Shown here piece after piece: positions 8,548-17,608 of a stretch of DNA of 64,000 nucleotides (positions within the stretch are counted from its first letter, which is position 1; each line of letters begins with the position of its first letter). This DNA is from Arthrobacter sp. B2a2-09 (lineage in GTDB: Bacteria > Actinomycetota > Actinomycetes > Actinomycetales > Micrococcaceae), in contig NZ_JAMXIC010000006.1 in assembly GCF_027587375.1 (NCBI RefSeq), positions 62,001-126,000 on the forward strand, in the 5' to 3' direction. The translations under genes and the position numbers were made by a program. The notes beneath the pieces were generated by a model, which was not told the origin of the DNA, ran no database searches, and saw only the letters and a program-made list of their open reading frames with translations.

Positions 8548-9738
8548 GTGAAACTTGGCATAGCGCGGGAACGCTTGGATGGTGAACGGCGTGTGGCTGC
8601 GACGCCGGAGACCGTCAAGCAGTTGGCCGGACTTGGACTGGAAGTCTTCGTCGAAAGCGGAGCTGGAACTGCCGCGGGCCACAGCGATGAGGACTACCGC
8701 GGGGCAGGAGCCCTCATCGTCCCCACCTTGGATCTCGCCCGACTGGACGTCTACGCGCACGTTCGCCCCCTCGAACCCACGACGGCGGCCGCGCTGCGCC
8801 GGGGCGCCGTCACCGTGGGCCTGGCCTCGCCGTCGTCGGAACTTCCCACCGTCCGCGCGCTCGCCGAAGCGGGCGTGACCTCCTTCGCGCTTGAGTTGGT
8901 GCCGCGCATTTCCCGGGCACAATCCATGGACGCGCTCACGTCCCAGGCCCTTGTGGCCGGATACCGCTGCGTGCTCGAGGCGGCAATGCGCCTCCCGCGC
9001 TTCTTCCCGCTCTATATGACAGCCGCCGGAACCATTCCCCCGGCCCGCGTGCTGGTGTTGGGTGCGGGCGTGGCCGGCCTGCAGGCCATCGGCACCGCGA
9101 AGAGGTTGGGCGCGCGCGTCTCCGCCAACGACATCCGGCTGGCCTCTGCGGACGAGGTGGCATCCATGGGCGGCACCTTCATCAAGCTCGACGTGGAGAC
9201 GGCGGAATCGTCCGGCGGCTATGCGCGCGAGCTCAGCGCTGACCGCGGCGCCCTGCAGCGTGAGCTGCTCGCCCCGCACGTGGCCCAGGCAGACGTGCTC
9301 ATCACGACGGCGGCGGTTCCCGGACGGCGGGCCCCTCTCCTAGTGAGCCGTGAAATGGTTCAGCACATGCGCCCGGGCTCGGTGGTCGTCGACCTCGCCG
9401 CGGAGTCGGGCGGCAACGTGGAAGGCTCGGTGCCTGGCCTGGATCTACAAATACCGACGGCGGACGGCCAGGGCACGGTCACCCTGGTGGGGATGAAGGA
9501 CGTCGCCTCCGCAATGCCCGCGGACGCCTCGCGCCTCTACGCGAAGAACGTCGCGAACCTGCTGGCCCTGATGACGTGTAATGGAGCTGTCGTCCCCGAC
9601 TTCGACGATGAGGTGGTGGCGGGCGCGTGCCTGACGCACGACGGCGAGGTGCGGCACGGTCCGACGGCCGAGGCCCTTGCGGCGCTCGCCGCCGAGACGG
9701 CAGAATCCGTGGGTTCCGCAAACGAGGGGGTCTCCTGA
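8548..9738 (+). CDS. pntAA: NAD(P) transhydrogenase subunit alpha, part 1 (NAD-binding)
   Basis: The GTG at 8548 has GGAAGGGAG just upstream; 396 residues. The start MKLGIARERLDGERRVAATP is characteristic of PntA and alanine dehydrogenase relatives, and the Rossmann motif VLVLGAGVAGLQAIGTAKRL binds NAD(H). The loop VDLAAESGGN is the conserved domain I signature. The protein ends without membrane segments, as in organisms where the alpha chain is split in two. It is the peripheral dI domain of the proton-translocating transhydrogenase, which moves hydride from NADH to NADP using the proton gradient. Its stop overlaps the next start (TGATG). Confidence 0.93.
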   Translation: MKLGIARERLDGERRVAATPETVKQLAGLGLEVFVESGAGTAAGHSDEDYRGAGALIVPTLDLARLDVYAHVRPLEPTTAAALRRGAVTVGLASPSSELPTVRALAEAGVTSFALELVPRISRAQSMDALTSQALVAGYRCVLEAAMRLPRFFPLYMTAAGTIPPARVLVLGAGVAGLQAIGTAKRLGARVSANDIRLASADEVASMGGTFIKLDVETAESSGGYARELSADRGALQRELLAPHVAQADVLITTAAVPGRRAPLLVSREMVQHMRPGSVVVDLAAESGGNVEGSVPGLDLQIPTADGQGTVTLVGMKDVASAMPADASRLYAKNVANLLALMTCNGAVVPDFDDEVVAGACLTHDGEVRHGPTAEALAALAAETAESVGSANEGVS

Positions 9739-10088
9739 TGGACGGCATCGCCCTGCTCACCATCACCGTCTTGGCGGTCTTCGTGGGCTTCGAAGTGGTT
9801 TCCAAGGTTTCAAGCACGCTGCACACGCCCTTGATGTCCGGGGCCAATGCCATTCACGGAATCATCCTGGTGGGCGCGATCATCGTCGCGGGGCAGGCCT
9901 CGGACCCTTGGGTCCTCGCGGTCGCTTTGCTCGCCGTCGTCCTCGCCACCGCCAACCTCGTGGGCGGCTTCGTGGTGACGGACCGCATGCTGGAGATGTT
10001 CCGCGGCCGCAAACGTGAAGCACCCCCAGGCGGGAAACCGGAAGCCGTAGAGGCCAAGACATCCGAGTCCAAGGAGGGCACGCGATGA
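9738..10088 (+). CDS. pntAB: NAD(P) transhydrogenase subunit alpha, part 2 (membrane)
   Basis: The start at 9738 overlaps the previous stop by one base; 116 residues. It has three to four hydrophobic helices, with the conserved SKVSSTLHTPLMSGANAIHG loop of the PntA membrane domain, then ANLVGGFVVTDRMLEMF. The C-terminal 30 residues are polar and probably cytoplasmic. Together with the N-terminal helices of PntB it forms the proton channel (dII). An upstream in-frame extension to 9627 lies inside pntAA and is ignored. Confidence 0.93.
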   Translation: MDGIALLTITVLAVFVGFEVVSKVSSTLHTPLMSGANAIHGIILVGAIIVAGQASDPWVLAVALLAVVLATANLVGGFVVTDRMLEMFRGRKREAPPGGKPEAVEAKTSESKEGTR

Positions 10089-11458
10089 CCCTCATCGATC
10101 CAGTGTGGACCTCACTCCTCTACCTCGCGGCTGCGGTCTGTTTCATCCTCGCGCTCAAGGGACTTAATTCGCCACGTACCGCCCGGCGAGGCAACCTGGT
10201 GGGCGCCTTCGGTGCGGCGCTCGCCGTCGCCACGGTCTTTTTGTCGGTCAAAATGGACAACGTTCCCTTGATCCTGGGCGCGATGGTGGTCGGTTCGGGA
10301 GTGGCAGCGCCGGTCGCGCGCCAGGTCAAGATGACACAGATGCCGCAGCTCGTGGCGCTGTTCAACGGCGTGGGCGGTGGTGCCGCGGCGCTCGTTGCGC
10401 TCCTGGAACTCTCGCACACGGAGGACCACTGGGTGCGTGTGGCCATCGTCTTCACGCTGCTGGTGGGGGCGGTGTCGTTCGCGGGTTCCGCCATCACGTT
10501 CTCGAAACTCCAGGAGCTCATGACCACCCGCCCGGTGGTGTTCCCCGGCCTGCCGACCCTCATGGGAGCGGTGCTGCTTGCAGCGGTGGGTGCCGCCGTC
10601 GCCGTCGTTTTCAGTGGTTCCCTCGCGCTTGCCCTAGTGCTCTTGGTGCTGGGGCTGGCGGCGGGCGTGCTGCTGGTGCTGCCGGTAGGCGGCGCGGACG
10701 TGCCCATCGTTATCTCGCTGCTGAATGCCTTTACGGGCCTGGCCGTGGCAGCCTCCGGCCTGGTGCTTGGCAATGTGCTCTTGGTGGTTGCTGGCACTCT
10801 GGTGGGCGCCTCGGGCACCATTCTCACCCGGGCCATGGCTGCGGCCATGGGCCGCAGCGTTGCGGGTATCCTCTTCGGCGCGTTCAAGGGAGGCTCGACG
10901 GCGGGGTCGACGGCGGTGAGCGACCGCCCCGTCCGTTCCTCCAGCCCGGAAGACGTGGCCGTGCTTCTCGGCTACGCGCAAAGGGTCATCATCGTTCCTG
11001 GCTACGGGCTCGCGGTGGCCCAAGGGCAGCACACGGCGGCGGAGCTCGCCCTTGCGTTGGAAGCGAGGGGCATCGACGTCGATTTCGCGATCCATCCCGT
11101 GGCCGGTCGCATGCCCGGGCACATGAACGTCCTGCTTGCCGAAGCCAACGTGCCCTATGAGTCCCTCAAGGAAATGGGCGAGATCAACTCGGAATTCCGG
11201 ACAGCCGACGTCGCGCTGGTGGTCGGTGCCAACGATGTCGTCAACCCGGCCGCGAAGACCACCCCGGGCTCGCCGATCTACGGCATGCCCATCCTCGAAG
11301 TGGCCGACGCGCGCCAAGTGGTCTTCCTGAAGCGGTCCATGCGGCCGGGATTCGCGGGAATCGAGAACGAACTCATGTACGAACCGCAAACCACGCTGCT
11401 GTTTGGCGACGCCAAGGAATCCCTGGCCAAGGTATTGAGCGCGGTTAAGGCGCTGTAA
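10085..11458 (+). CDS. pntB: NAD(P) transhydrogenase subunit beta
   Basis: 457 residues, coupled to pntAB by an ATGA overlap. About eight to nine transmembrane helices (to near residue 260) are followed by the NADP(H)-binding dIII domain, with IIVPGYGLAVAQGQHTAAEL (nucleotide loop) and HPVAGRMPGHMNVLLAEANV. VVGANDVVNPAA and MPILEVADARQVVFLKRSM complete the signature. The three genes form a compact operon supplying NADPH. The last 14 bases overlap the end of the convergent PucR gene, so the two messages are antisense at their tails. Confidence 0.94.
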   Translation: MTLIDPVWTSLLYLAAAVCFILALKGLNSPRTARRGNLVGAFGAALAVATVFLSVKMDNVPLILGAMVVGSGVAAPVARQVKMTQMPQLVALFNGVGGGAAALVALLELSHTEDHWVRVAIVFTLLVGAVSFAGSAITFSKLQELMTTRPVVFPGLPTLMGAVLLAAVGAAVAVVFSGSLALALVLLVLGLAAGVLLVLPVGGADVPIVISLLNAFTGLAVAASGLVLGNVLLVVAGTLVGASGTILTRAMAAAMGRSVAGILFGAFKGGSTAGSTAVSDRPVRSSSPEDVAVLLGYAQRVIIVPGYGLAVAQGQHTAAELALALEARGIDVDFAIHPVAGRMPGHMNVLLAEANVPYESLKEMGEINSEFRTADVALVVGANDVVNPAAKTTPGSPIYGMPILEVADARQVVFLKRSMRPGFAGIENELMYEPQTTLLFGDAKESLAKVLSAVKAL

Positions 11459-13112
11459 TGTCGGCGAGGTCCATGGTTGTGAGGCGCAGCCACAGCCAAA
11501 GCCGCTTCTGCGGATCGTCCAGATCGAGGTCAAAGTCCTTGGCCAAGCGCGAGATCCGGTAGCGGACGGTGTTGTTGTGCACGTGGAGGCGGGCCGCCAT
11601 CGCGGAGATGTTTCCGTTGGAGGCCATGTAGGCCCGCAAGGTGTCCAGATAGTCGGTTTGCAGTTCGGCGTCGTAGGCCTGGATTTTCGCGATGTCGTCG
11701 AGGTCCGCAAATCCGCTCTCGCTGATGAATGCCCCGATCTTCAGGAGATTCAGGGGGATCCTGTAATCCTCGAAAAGCCCGACGGAAGGGACTGCCCGGC
11801 CTGGGGCATCCGGCTTCGTCGATTGTTGGTGGAGCAGGTATTGAAGTGTCTGCAGGGCTTCCGATCTGGATCCTGGCAGCTCCTCTACGCGGGCGGCGAT
11901 GCCGCCGACGGCAGCAATGAGCGGATAGGAGCTGATCGTGTGGCCGTACGCTCCGATTTCCTGGACAACGCGGCGATGGATTGCCCTTGAGGTGGCCCCG
12001 TCGGAAGGAAGAAGCGCGTAGACCACCGAGTCAATGAGGGCGCTGTGGCTGGTGTTGAACTGCACGTTGCAGACGGTGGTCACCAAGTGCAGCAGCCGAT
12101 GGATTTCACGGACTGATTCCAGGCTGCCTGTTTCGGGCCGGACGATGGAAAAGGCCGCGACGGCGAGCCCGCCGGAGGATTCGAGCCCCAGTTGGGCTGC
12201 GGCAAAGGGAGCATGTCCAGGGTCCTCCATGAGCGTCCGGATCAGGTCTCCGTTCCGGCGTTCCCCGAAATCGGATGCCGAGCGGGCATGCAGCATATGC
12301 AGTCCAGCCAGCGGCGCCATCCTGTCGAGCGCCTCCAGGGCTGCCTCCCGTCTGCCTGCGCCCGGGTCGATGATCCAGATCGAGCCAAGCAGTTCGCCGC
12401 CGGCCCTCACGGCAAGGGCCAGCCTGGCCATCTCTTCATCGATTCCGGGGATGAGCACGGCGCCGCCGGACGCATAAACGGTCTTGAAGTCCGCATCGAA
12501 CGCCGGTGGCTTGACCTCCTGCAGCGCGAGGGTGGTGACGCGGCGGAGCTCGTCGATGGGCTGGCCCGGCAGTGTCGAGTAGCCGAGGATCCTGCCGAGC
12601 GGATCCACAATGCTGGCCGCACCATTGGTGATGGACGCGGCAGCGTTGGCGAACGCGTAGAGGTCCCCGAGACGGACGCCCGAAACTGAATCCGCGGCCG
12701 CTCCCATGACGGACGCCCTGGCCAGCGCCACAAGCCGGGTCCAATCGGCGGTGTCAGGCGCGATAAGGACCGCCAGGTCGTGGCGGATCGCCGCCGAGCG
12801 CAGTTCTTCCAGCGGCGTCCCATGGGACTTGACGATCACCGCCGCGGCGTTGCTGTTCGAGGCCCGGTAAAGCAGCTGGTCAAAATCGGGCGAACCGCAT
12901 GTAAGCCCGACGGCAAGGATGATGCGGCCGTCGATGCTGGTCCATTCGTCCTTCGGGTCATACATGAGTATGTCCGAGACGGGATGTCCGAGGTTTTCGG
13001 GGGTGGGATTGGCGTGCACCAAATCGGCCTGCATGAGCTGGATGCAGTCGGACAATCGCACCACCGCGGTCTGTAAATCGGGCTCTGAGCGGCGCCCTTC
13101 CTTCGTATCCAT
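11445..13112 (-). CDS. PucR/CdaR-family transcriptional regulator
   Basis: 555 residues with the usual three-part layout: an N-terminal sensory part (residues about 40-150), a central GGDEF-like CdaR segment, and a C-terminal HTH_30 domain (TLRAYMASNGNISAMAARLH, HNNTVRYRISRL). The final motif is the family's DNA-binding helix. Such proteins usually activate catabolic operons in response to a substrate. It is divergent from the alpha-hydroxy-acid oxidase / ABC transporter / RidA operon, its likely target, with an inverted repeat between them. A second, related PucR protein is encoded at 50689. Confidence 0.87.
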   Translation of the reverse strand: MDTKEGRRSEPDLQTAVVRLSDCIQLMQADLVHANPTPENLGHPVSDILMYDPKDEWTSIDGRIILAVGLTCGSPDFDQLLYRASNSNAAAVIVKSHGTPLEELRSAAIRHDLAVLIAPDTADWTRLVALARASVMGAAADSVSGVRLGDLYAFANAAASITNGAASIVDPLGRILGYSTLPGQPIDELRRVTTLALQEVKPPAFDADFKTVYASGGAVLIPGIDEEMARLALAVRAGGELLGSIWIIDPGAGRREAALEALDRMAPLAGLHMLHARSASDFGERRNGDLIRTLMEDPGHAPFAAAQLGLESSGGLAVAAFSIVRPETGSLESVREIHRLLHLVTTVCNVQFNTSHSALIDSVVYALLPSDGATSRAIHRRVVQEIGAYGHTISSYPLIAAVGGIAARVEELPGSRSEALQTLQYLLHQQSTKPDAPGRAVPSVGLFEDYRIPLNLLKIGAFISESGFADLDDIAKIQAYDAELQTDYLDTLRAYMASNGNISAMAARLHVHNNTVRYRISRLAKDFDLDLDDPQKRLWLWLRLTTMDLADITAP

Positions 13113-13160
13113 AGTTGGAAGATATCACAGGCCGCAAGCAGATCTTATGGAGGAATCAAC

Positions 13161-13184
13161 ATGTAGAAGGGGAGAGATCTACAT
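13161..13184. promoter_or_regulatory. Candidate PucR operator: 7-base inverted repeat
   Basis: ATGTAGA (13161-13167) and TCTACAT (13178-13184) are perfect inverted arms with a 10-base spacer, roughly one and a half helical turns centre to centre. The site lies in the 128-base gap between the divergent pucR and oxidase genes. Binding by the adjacent PucR is inference. Confidence 0.45.
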
Positions 13185-13240
13185 CACTATTGAGAAAGGC
13201 GCCAAACGAGATTTCCCCCCAAAAAACAGAGGAACAGAAA

Positions 13241-14536
13241 ATGAGATTCAAGGACATTGGGGCACTGGCCTCGGTGCAGGGACCGGCCCGGTCCGTATCG
13301 GAACGACTGTCCCGGCGTTGCTACAGCGTCGAGGACATGAGGAAACTGGCCGCGAAACGCCTTCCAGGAAGCGTGTTCGATTACATCGAGGGCGGCGGCG
13401 AGGACGAGGCCTCGCTGAAGCGCAACCGATCCTCCTTTGATGACTGGGCCTTCCTCCCGAAGTGGGGCTCAGTAGAGCATCTGGACCTTAGTTCAACTCT
13501 CCTGGGCGGTCCCGTAGCGATGCCGCTGACGCTCTCGCCCACCGGCGGCACCAGGCTCTTCCACCCCGACGGCGAGACCGCCGTCGCCCGCGCGGCCCTT
13601 GAGGCGGGCGTTCCGTACGGACTGGCGCACTTGAGCACCACCACCATGGAGGACGTCAGCGCCGCCACCCCGGGCCTTCGGCGCTGGTTCAATATCGAGC
13701 CCACTGCGGACAAGGGCCTCCTCCAGGCCGTGCTGGACCGGGTCTCGAACGCCGGTTACGAAGCGCTTCTCGTCAACGTCGATTGCCGGGCGATTGGCCA
13801 CCGGGAACGTGACTACCACAACGGATTCACCGCGCCGCCGTCGATCAAACCCAAGACCGTCATCGAAGGGGCGCTGCATCCCAGATGGGCCCTTGGGTTC
13901 TTGGCCAACGACGCAATCGCCTTCCCGAATCTCGACGCCGAAATTCCCGAAGGCCCGCTCTCCAGCAGCCCTGATATGTGGCGGACCCTCCTGGCTGGAT
14001 CCTATGAACCGACGGACTGGGACGACATCCGTGACCTGAGGTCGCGGTGGAGCGGTCCGATCATCCTCAAAGGCGTCGTCAACCCCAAGGACGCCGTCAT
14101 CGCGGCCGAGCTTGGTATCGACGCCATCCAGGTCAGCAACCACGGCGGCCGGCAACTGGACCACATGGCGTCGCCGCTGGACGTCCTTCCGGACATCGCC
14201 GAGAAGGCGGCCGGACGGCTCGAAATCATCGTCGACGGCGGCATCCGCCGCGGCTCCGACGTCGTCAAGGCTCTCGCCCTCGGCGCCGATGCCTGCTCCA
14301 TCGGACGCCCCTACCTGTACGGACTGGCGGCGGCCAGCCAAGCAGGAGTAGCTCACGTCTTGAAACTGTTCTCCGCCGAAATCACGCGCACCATGATGCT
14401 TCTCGGAGTCTCCACCATCCAGGAACTCCGGGAAGAGGGCCGTGACCTGATCCGGCACCGCAGCGAAGCGTTCCCAGGCATCACCCCCACCCCCGAGGCC
14501 CAGATGGCCTACGCAGAAACGAGGTCCTCCCGATGA
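13241..14536 (+). CDS. FMN-dependent alpha-hydroxy-acid oxidase/dehydrogenase
   Basis: The ATG at 13241 follows AGAGGA at good distance; 431 residues. The fold is the TIM barrel of lactate dehydrogenase LldD, glycolate oxidase and mandelate dehydrogenase. Visible signatures are FDYIEGGGEDEASLKRNRSS near residue 46, GGTRLFHPDGETAVARAA, GHRERDYHNG, and the active-site QVSNHGGRQLD with His301 as base and Arg304 for the carboxylate. IIVDGGIRRGSDVVKALALG binds the FMN phosphate. These enzymes oxidise a 2-hydroxy acid to the 2-oxo acid. The exact acid is not deducible. It is coupled by ATGA to a polar amino-acid type ABC importer, which may bring in the substrate. Confidence 0.87.
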   Translation: MRFKDIGALASVQGPARSVSERLSRRCYSVEDMRKLAAKRLPGSVFDYIEGGGEDEASLKRNRSSFDDWAFLPKWGSVEHLDLSSTLLGGPVAMPLTLSPTGGTRLFHPDGETAVARAALEAGVPYGLAHLSTTTMEDVSAATPGLRRWFNIEPTADKGLLQAVLDRVSNAGYEALLVNVDCRAIGHRERDYHNGFTAPPSIKPKTVIEGALHPRWALGFLANDAIAFPNLDAEIPEGPLSSSPDMWRTLLAGSYEPTDWDDIRDLRSRWSGPIILKGVVNPKDAVIAAELGIDAIQVSNHGGRQLDHMASPLDVLPDIAEKAAGRLEIIVDGGIRRGSDVVKALALGADACSIGRPYLYGLAAASQAGVAHVLKLFSAEITRTMMLLGVSTIQELREEGRDLIRHRSEAFPGITPTPEAQMAYAETRSSR

Positions 14537-15468
14537 AATCCCCAACCACGAAACCCTCCAGGCTCGGCGTCCCCGCCGCCATCGCAACGGCGGCACTGTT
14601 GCTCGCCGTCACGGCTTGCTCTCCAGCAACGTCCGCCACTTCGGCAGTGTCGCCGGGCGGTACCCCCGGGCAGGACGCGAGCGTCCCCGCTCTTGACGTC
14701 AACCAGGCCGCCGCGCAGTTGCTCCCGGACTCCATCAAGGCGAGCAAGGTCCTGCGCGTGGCCATCCCCACCAACGAGCCGCCAACCCAGTTTTACCGGG
14801 AAGGCACCCAGGAGATGACCGGTGCCAACCCCGACGTCGCGCGCTTGATCGGAGAGGCGCTCGGAGTGAAGGTCGAAATCCAGGTAGCCAATTTCGATTC
14901 CATCATCCCGGGGATCGCAGCCGGGCGGTATGACATGACTGTCTCCTCGATGACCCCGACGACGGAGCGCATGAAGGTGCTTGATTTCGTCGACTACATG
15001 CAAATGGGCAGCACTGTCGCAGTCGCGAAGGGCAATCCGCTGGGGCTCAATGAGAAGTCCCTCTGCGGCAAGAAGGTCGGAGTCCTGACCGGTTCCTACC
15101 AGCTCACCGTCGACGTCCCCGATTTCGACAAATCGTGCACGGACGGCGGTAAGGACAAGATCCAGACAAACGAGTTCCAGGACACTCGCCAGGCTATTTC
15201 GGCCCTGACCAGCGGACGCCTCGACGCCGTTCTGGCTGATTCGCCCATCCTGAACTTCGCCGCGACGCAGAACCCGCAGATCGAGATCGCCGCCAAGTAC
15301 GGCTTCGCACCGGTCGGCGTCGGCATGCCGAAGGACTCCGGCCTGGTCAAGTCCGTCTCCGCCGCCCTCAACACCGTGATCAAGAGCGATTCCTACGTCA
15401 AGGTCCTCGGGAAGTACGGCCTTGAATCCAGCGCCATTACCGACGCCCGCGTCAACTTCGCCCAATAA
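14533..15468 (+). CDS. ABC transporter substrate-binding lipoprotein (family 3)
   Basis: 311 residues. A lipoprotein signal ends in LLLAVTAC, with Cys29 as the lipidated residue. The mature part has the family 3 pattern: VLRVAIPTNEPPTQFY, NPDVARLIGEALGVKVEIQV, DSIIPGIAAGRYDMTVSSMT and VLDFVDYMQMG. This type binds polar amino acids or related small anions. The gene overlaps the oxidase by ATGA and is followed 12 bases later by its permease, so ligand and oxidase substrate may be related. Confidence 0.87.
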   Translation: MKSPTTKPSRLGVPAAIATAALLLAVTACSPATSATSAVSPGGTPGQDASVPALDVNQAAAQLLPDSIKASKVLRVAIPTNEPPTQFYREGTQEMTGANPDVARLIGEALGVKVEIQVANFDSIIPGIAAGRYDMTVSSMTPTTERMKVLDFVDYMQMGSTVAVAKGNPLGLNEKSLCGKKVGVLTGSYQLTVDVPDFDKSCTDGGKDKIQTNEFQDTRQAISALTSGRLDAVLADSPILNFAATQNPQIEIAAKYGFAPVGVGMPKDSGLVKSVSAALNTVIKSDSYVKVLGKYGLESSAITDARVNFAQ

Positions 15469-15480
15469 AAGGTGACTATC

Positions 15481-16404
15481 ATGCAGCAACATTCCATCCC
15501 CGACACAAGGCAAAGCCCTGCTACGGTACCGGGCGACTCCATCCCCGTGGTCCCCCTCAGGCACCCGGTCCGCCTCGCCATCGCGATCGTCCTCATTCTT
15601 GTCGCATTGAGTGCCGCGTGGGACGTGGCGGTAAACCAGCGGTACCACTGGGACGTCGTCTTCTCCTATCTCTTCGCCCCGCAGATCATCACGGGAGCCG
15701 GGCTCACGATCCTCCTCACCGTGGTGTCGATGAGCGTCGGCATTGCCCTTGGCACGGTCCTGGCGATCATGCGGCTTTCGGCTAACCCGATCGTCAACAC
15801 CATCAGCCGGGCCTATATCTGGTTCTTCCGCGGCACCCCGCTGCTTGTGCAGCTGATCTTTTGGTACAACATTGCCGCCTTGTATCCGGTGATCGCGTTC
15901 GGACTGCCCTTCGGCGGCCCCTCCGTGGTCCTTGGTTCGGCCAACGTGCTCGTCTCTCCGCTCGGTGCGGCATTGCTCGGACTGTCCCTGAACGAGGCCG
16001 CCTACATGGCCGAGATCATCAGGGGCGGCATCGGATCCGTGGACAAGGGCCAGTACGACGCCGCGCGGGCCCTTGGCATGAACGGCAGCAAGCTCATGAG
16101 CCGGGTCATCCTCCCGCAAGCGATGCGCGTCGTCCTCCCGCCCACCGGCAACCAGGTCATTTCGATGCTCAAAGGCACCGCCTTGGTCAGCGTCCTGGCC
16201 ATCTCCGATCTGCTGTATTCGGCGCAGATCATCTACGCCAACAATTACCAGACCATCCCGCTGCTCATCGTCGCGAGCCTCTGGTACCTGCTCATGACAA
16301 CCATCCTGAGCTTCTTCCAAACCAAACTCGAACGACGGTATGGCCGCGGTTTCGACGCCGCACCGCGACGGACGCGCCGGCTAAAGACAAGGACAGTACG
16401 ATGA
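15481..16404 (+). CDS. Polar amino acid-type ABC transporter permease
   Basis: The ATG at 15481 is placed correctly behind AAAGGTGA; the GTG at 15472 lies inside that ribosome site. 307 residues with an extended N-terminus, then five or more membrane helices. TLGTVLAIMRLSANPIVNTI and YIWFFRGTPLLVQLIFWYN are diagnostic for the HisM/GlnP family. The ATPase-coupling EAA loop reads QYDAARALGMNGSKLMSRVI then LPQAMRVVLPPTGNQ. It forms the membrane pore for the preceding binding protein and overlaps the ATPase start by ATGA. Confidence 0.9.
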   Translation: MQQHSIPDTRQSPATVPGDSIPVVPLRHPVRLAIAIVLILVALSAAWDVAVNQRYHWDVVFSYLFAPQIITGAGLTILLTVVSMSVGIALGTVLAIMRLSANPIVNTISRAYIWFFRGTPLLVQLIFWYNIAALYPVIAFGLPFGGPSVVLGSANVLVSPLGAALLGLSLNEAAYMAEIIRGGIGSVDKGQYDAARALGMNGSKLMSRVILPQAMRVVLPPTGNQVISMLKGTALVSVLAISDLLYSAQIIYANNYQTIPLLIVASLWYLLMTTILSFFQTKLERRYGRGFDAAPRRTRRLKTRTVR

Positions 16405-17166
16405 CTACCGCCATGGTGGAGGCCCAAGGAGTCCGCAAGAGCTTCGGCTCGACCGAAATCCTCAAGGGCATTGATCTGAAGGTCGAACGAGGCTCCGTCA
16501 CCTGCCTCATCGGTCCGTCCGGCTCCGGAAAAACAACTTTCCTCCGATGCATCAACCACCTGGAGAAGGTCGACGCCGGCCGCCTGTACGTCGACGAACA
16601 TCTGGTCGGCTACGCCGAGCGCAACGGCAAGCTCTACGAAAATGAAGGAACGGCAGACCGCCCGTTCCCGGCTGACCGCCGGGATGGTCTTCCAGCGCTT
16701 CAACCTCTTCCCGCACATGACCGTGCTGGAGAACGTCGTGGAAGCCCCGGTTCACGTCCTGGGCCGTCCCCGAAACGAAGTTACGGCCGAAGCCCAGACG
16801 CTGCTGGACCGGGTAGGGCTAGGCAACCGGGGTCATTCCTACCCCCAGGAGCTCTCCGGCGGGCAGCAACAGCGGATCGCGATTGCGCGCGCATTGGCCA
16901 TGAAGCCCAAACTCATGCTCTTCGACGAACCAACCTCGGCCCTGGACCCGGAGCTCGTGGGCGAAGTGCTCGATGTCATGAAGTCCCTGGCCGAAGCCGG
17001 GATGACCATGGTGGTGGTCACGCACGAACTGGGCTTCGCGCGCCAAGTCAGCGACCAGGTGGTCTTCATGGACCAGGGCGTAGTTGTTGAAAGCGGCAGG
17101 CCCGAGGACGTCCTGGGCAACCCGCAGCACGAACGCACCCGGGCCTTCCTCTCGAAGGTCCTCTGA
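16401..17166 (+). pseudogene. Amino acid ABC transporter ATPase, frameshifted in an A-run
   Basis: The ATG at 16401 opens MTTAMVEAQGVRKSFGSTEI with Walker [10 protein letters not shown]. In this frame the protein becomes nonsense after GKLYENEG. The other frame resumes [20 protein letters not shown] and carries the Q-loop, signature LSGGQQQR, Walker [13 protein letters not shown] and switch THELGFA to the stop at 17164-17166. Removing one A from the AAAA run at 16639-16642 gives GKLYEMKERQ, the normal family reading. So a single extra A is the only defect. It may be a sequencing error, because the rest of the gene and operon are well preserved; if real, the importer lacks its motor. Confidence 0.8.
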
Positions 17167-17218
17167 ACATCAGCAACCCCGGCCGGCCAACGCCGGTCCC
17201 CAGAAAGGAACCAATCCA

Positions 17219-17599
17219 ATGTCCCGCAAGCAGGTAACCACGGAGCTCGCACCTAGCCCGGCCGGTCCCTACTCCCAGGCCATCGTCGCCAACGGCTTCC
17301 TCTACACGGCTGGCCAGACCCCGCATGACCCCATTACCGGTGATGCCGTGGGAACCACCATTGAAGAGCAGACGCTCCAGGCCATGAACAACCTGGGCGC
17401 GGTCTTGGCCGCGAACGGACTCGACTTCTCCCACGTCGTCAAAGCGACGGTGCACCTGCACCATCCGGGCCGCGACTTTGCGGGATTCAACGCCATCTAC
17501 GAAAAGTTCGTCGAAACCCCTTACCCGGCCCGGACAACGGTGGGTTCGTTCCTGGGCGACTTCCTCGTCGAGATCGACGTTGTCGCCGTCGTGCCCTAG
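17219..17599 (+). CDS. RidA family enamine/imine deaminase
   Basis: 126 residues from the ATG at 17219, behind AGAAAGGAA. It is a typical single-domain RidA protein: APSPAGPYSQAIVANGFLYT at the N-terminus, TLQAMNNLGAVLAANGLDFS in the middle, and PARTTVGSFLGDFLVEID at the end. RidA proteins hydrolyse reactive enamine/imine intermediates to oxo acids and ammonia, in the cytosol as trimers. The usual catalytic Arg (near residue 105) is present in YPARTT. The last gene of the PucR-divergent operon, it suggests that the pathway produces or passes through an imine, perhaps from an amino acid. Confidence 0.85.
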   Translation: MSRKQVTTELAPSPAGPYSQAIVANGFLYTAGQTPHDPITGDAVGTTIEEQTLQAMNNLGAVLAANGLDFSHVVKATVHLHHPGRDFAGFNAIYEKFVETPYPARTTVGSFLGDFLVEIDVVAVVP

Positions 17600-17608
17600 C
17601 GCTAGCGC

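Noticed and set aside
10634..11710. 358-residue minus-strand frame across pntB and the pucR end
   Set aside because: Shadow of pntB; the protein has no motif, and the start lies within pucR in another frame.
14509..16320. 603-residue open frame on the minus strand opposite the binding protein and permease
   Set aside because: It runs antisense to two clear family members. Its Asp/Arg/His/Gly-rich composition is the usual shadow of GC-rich codons.
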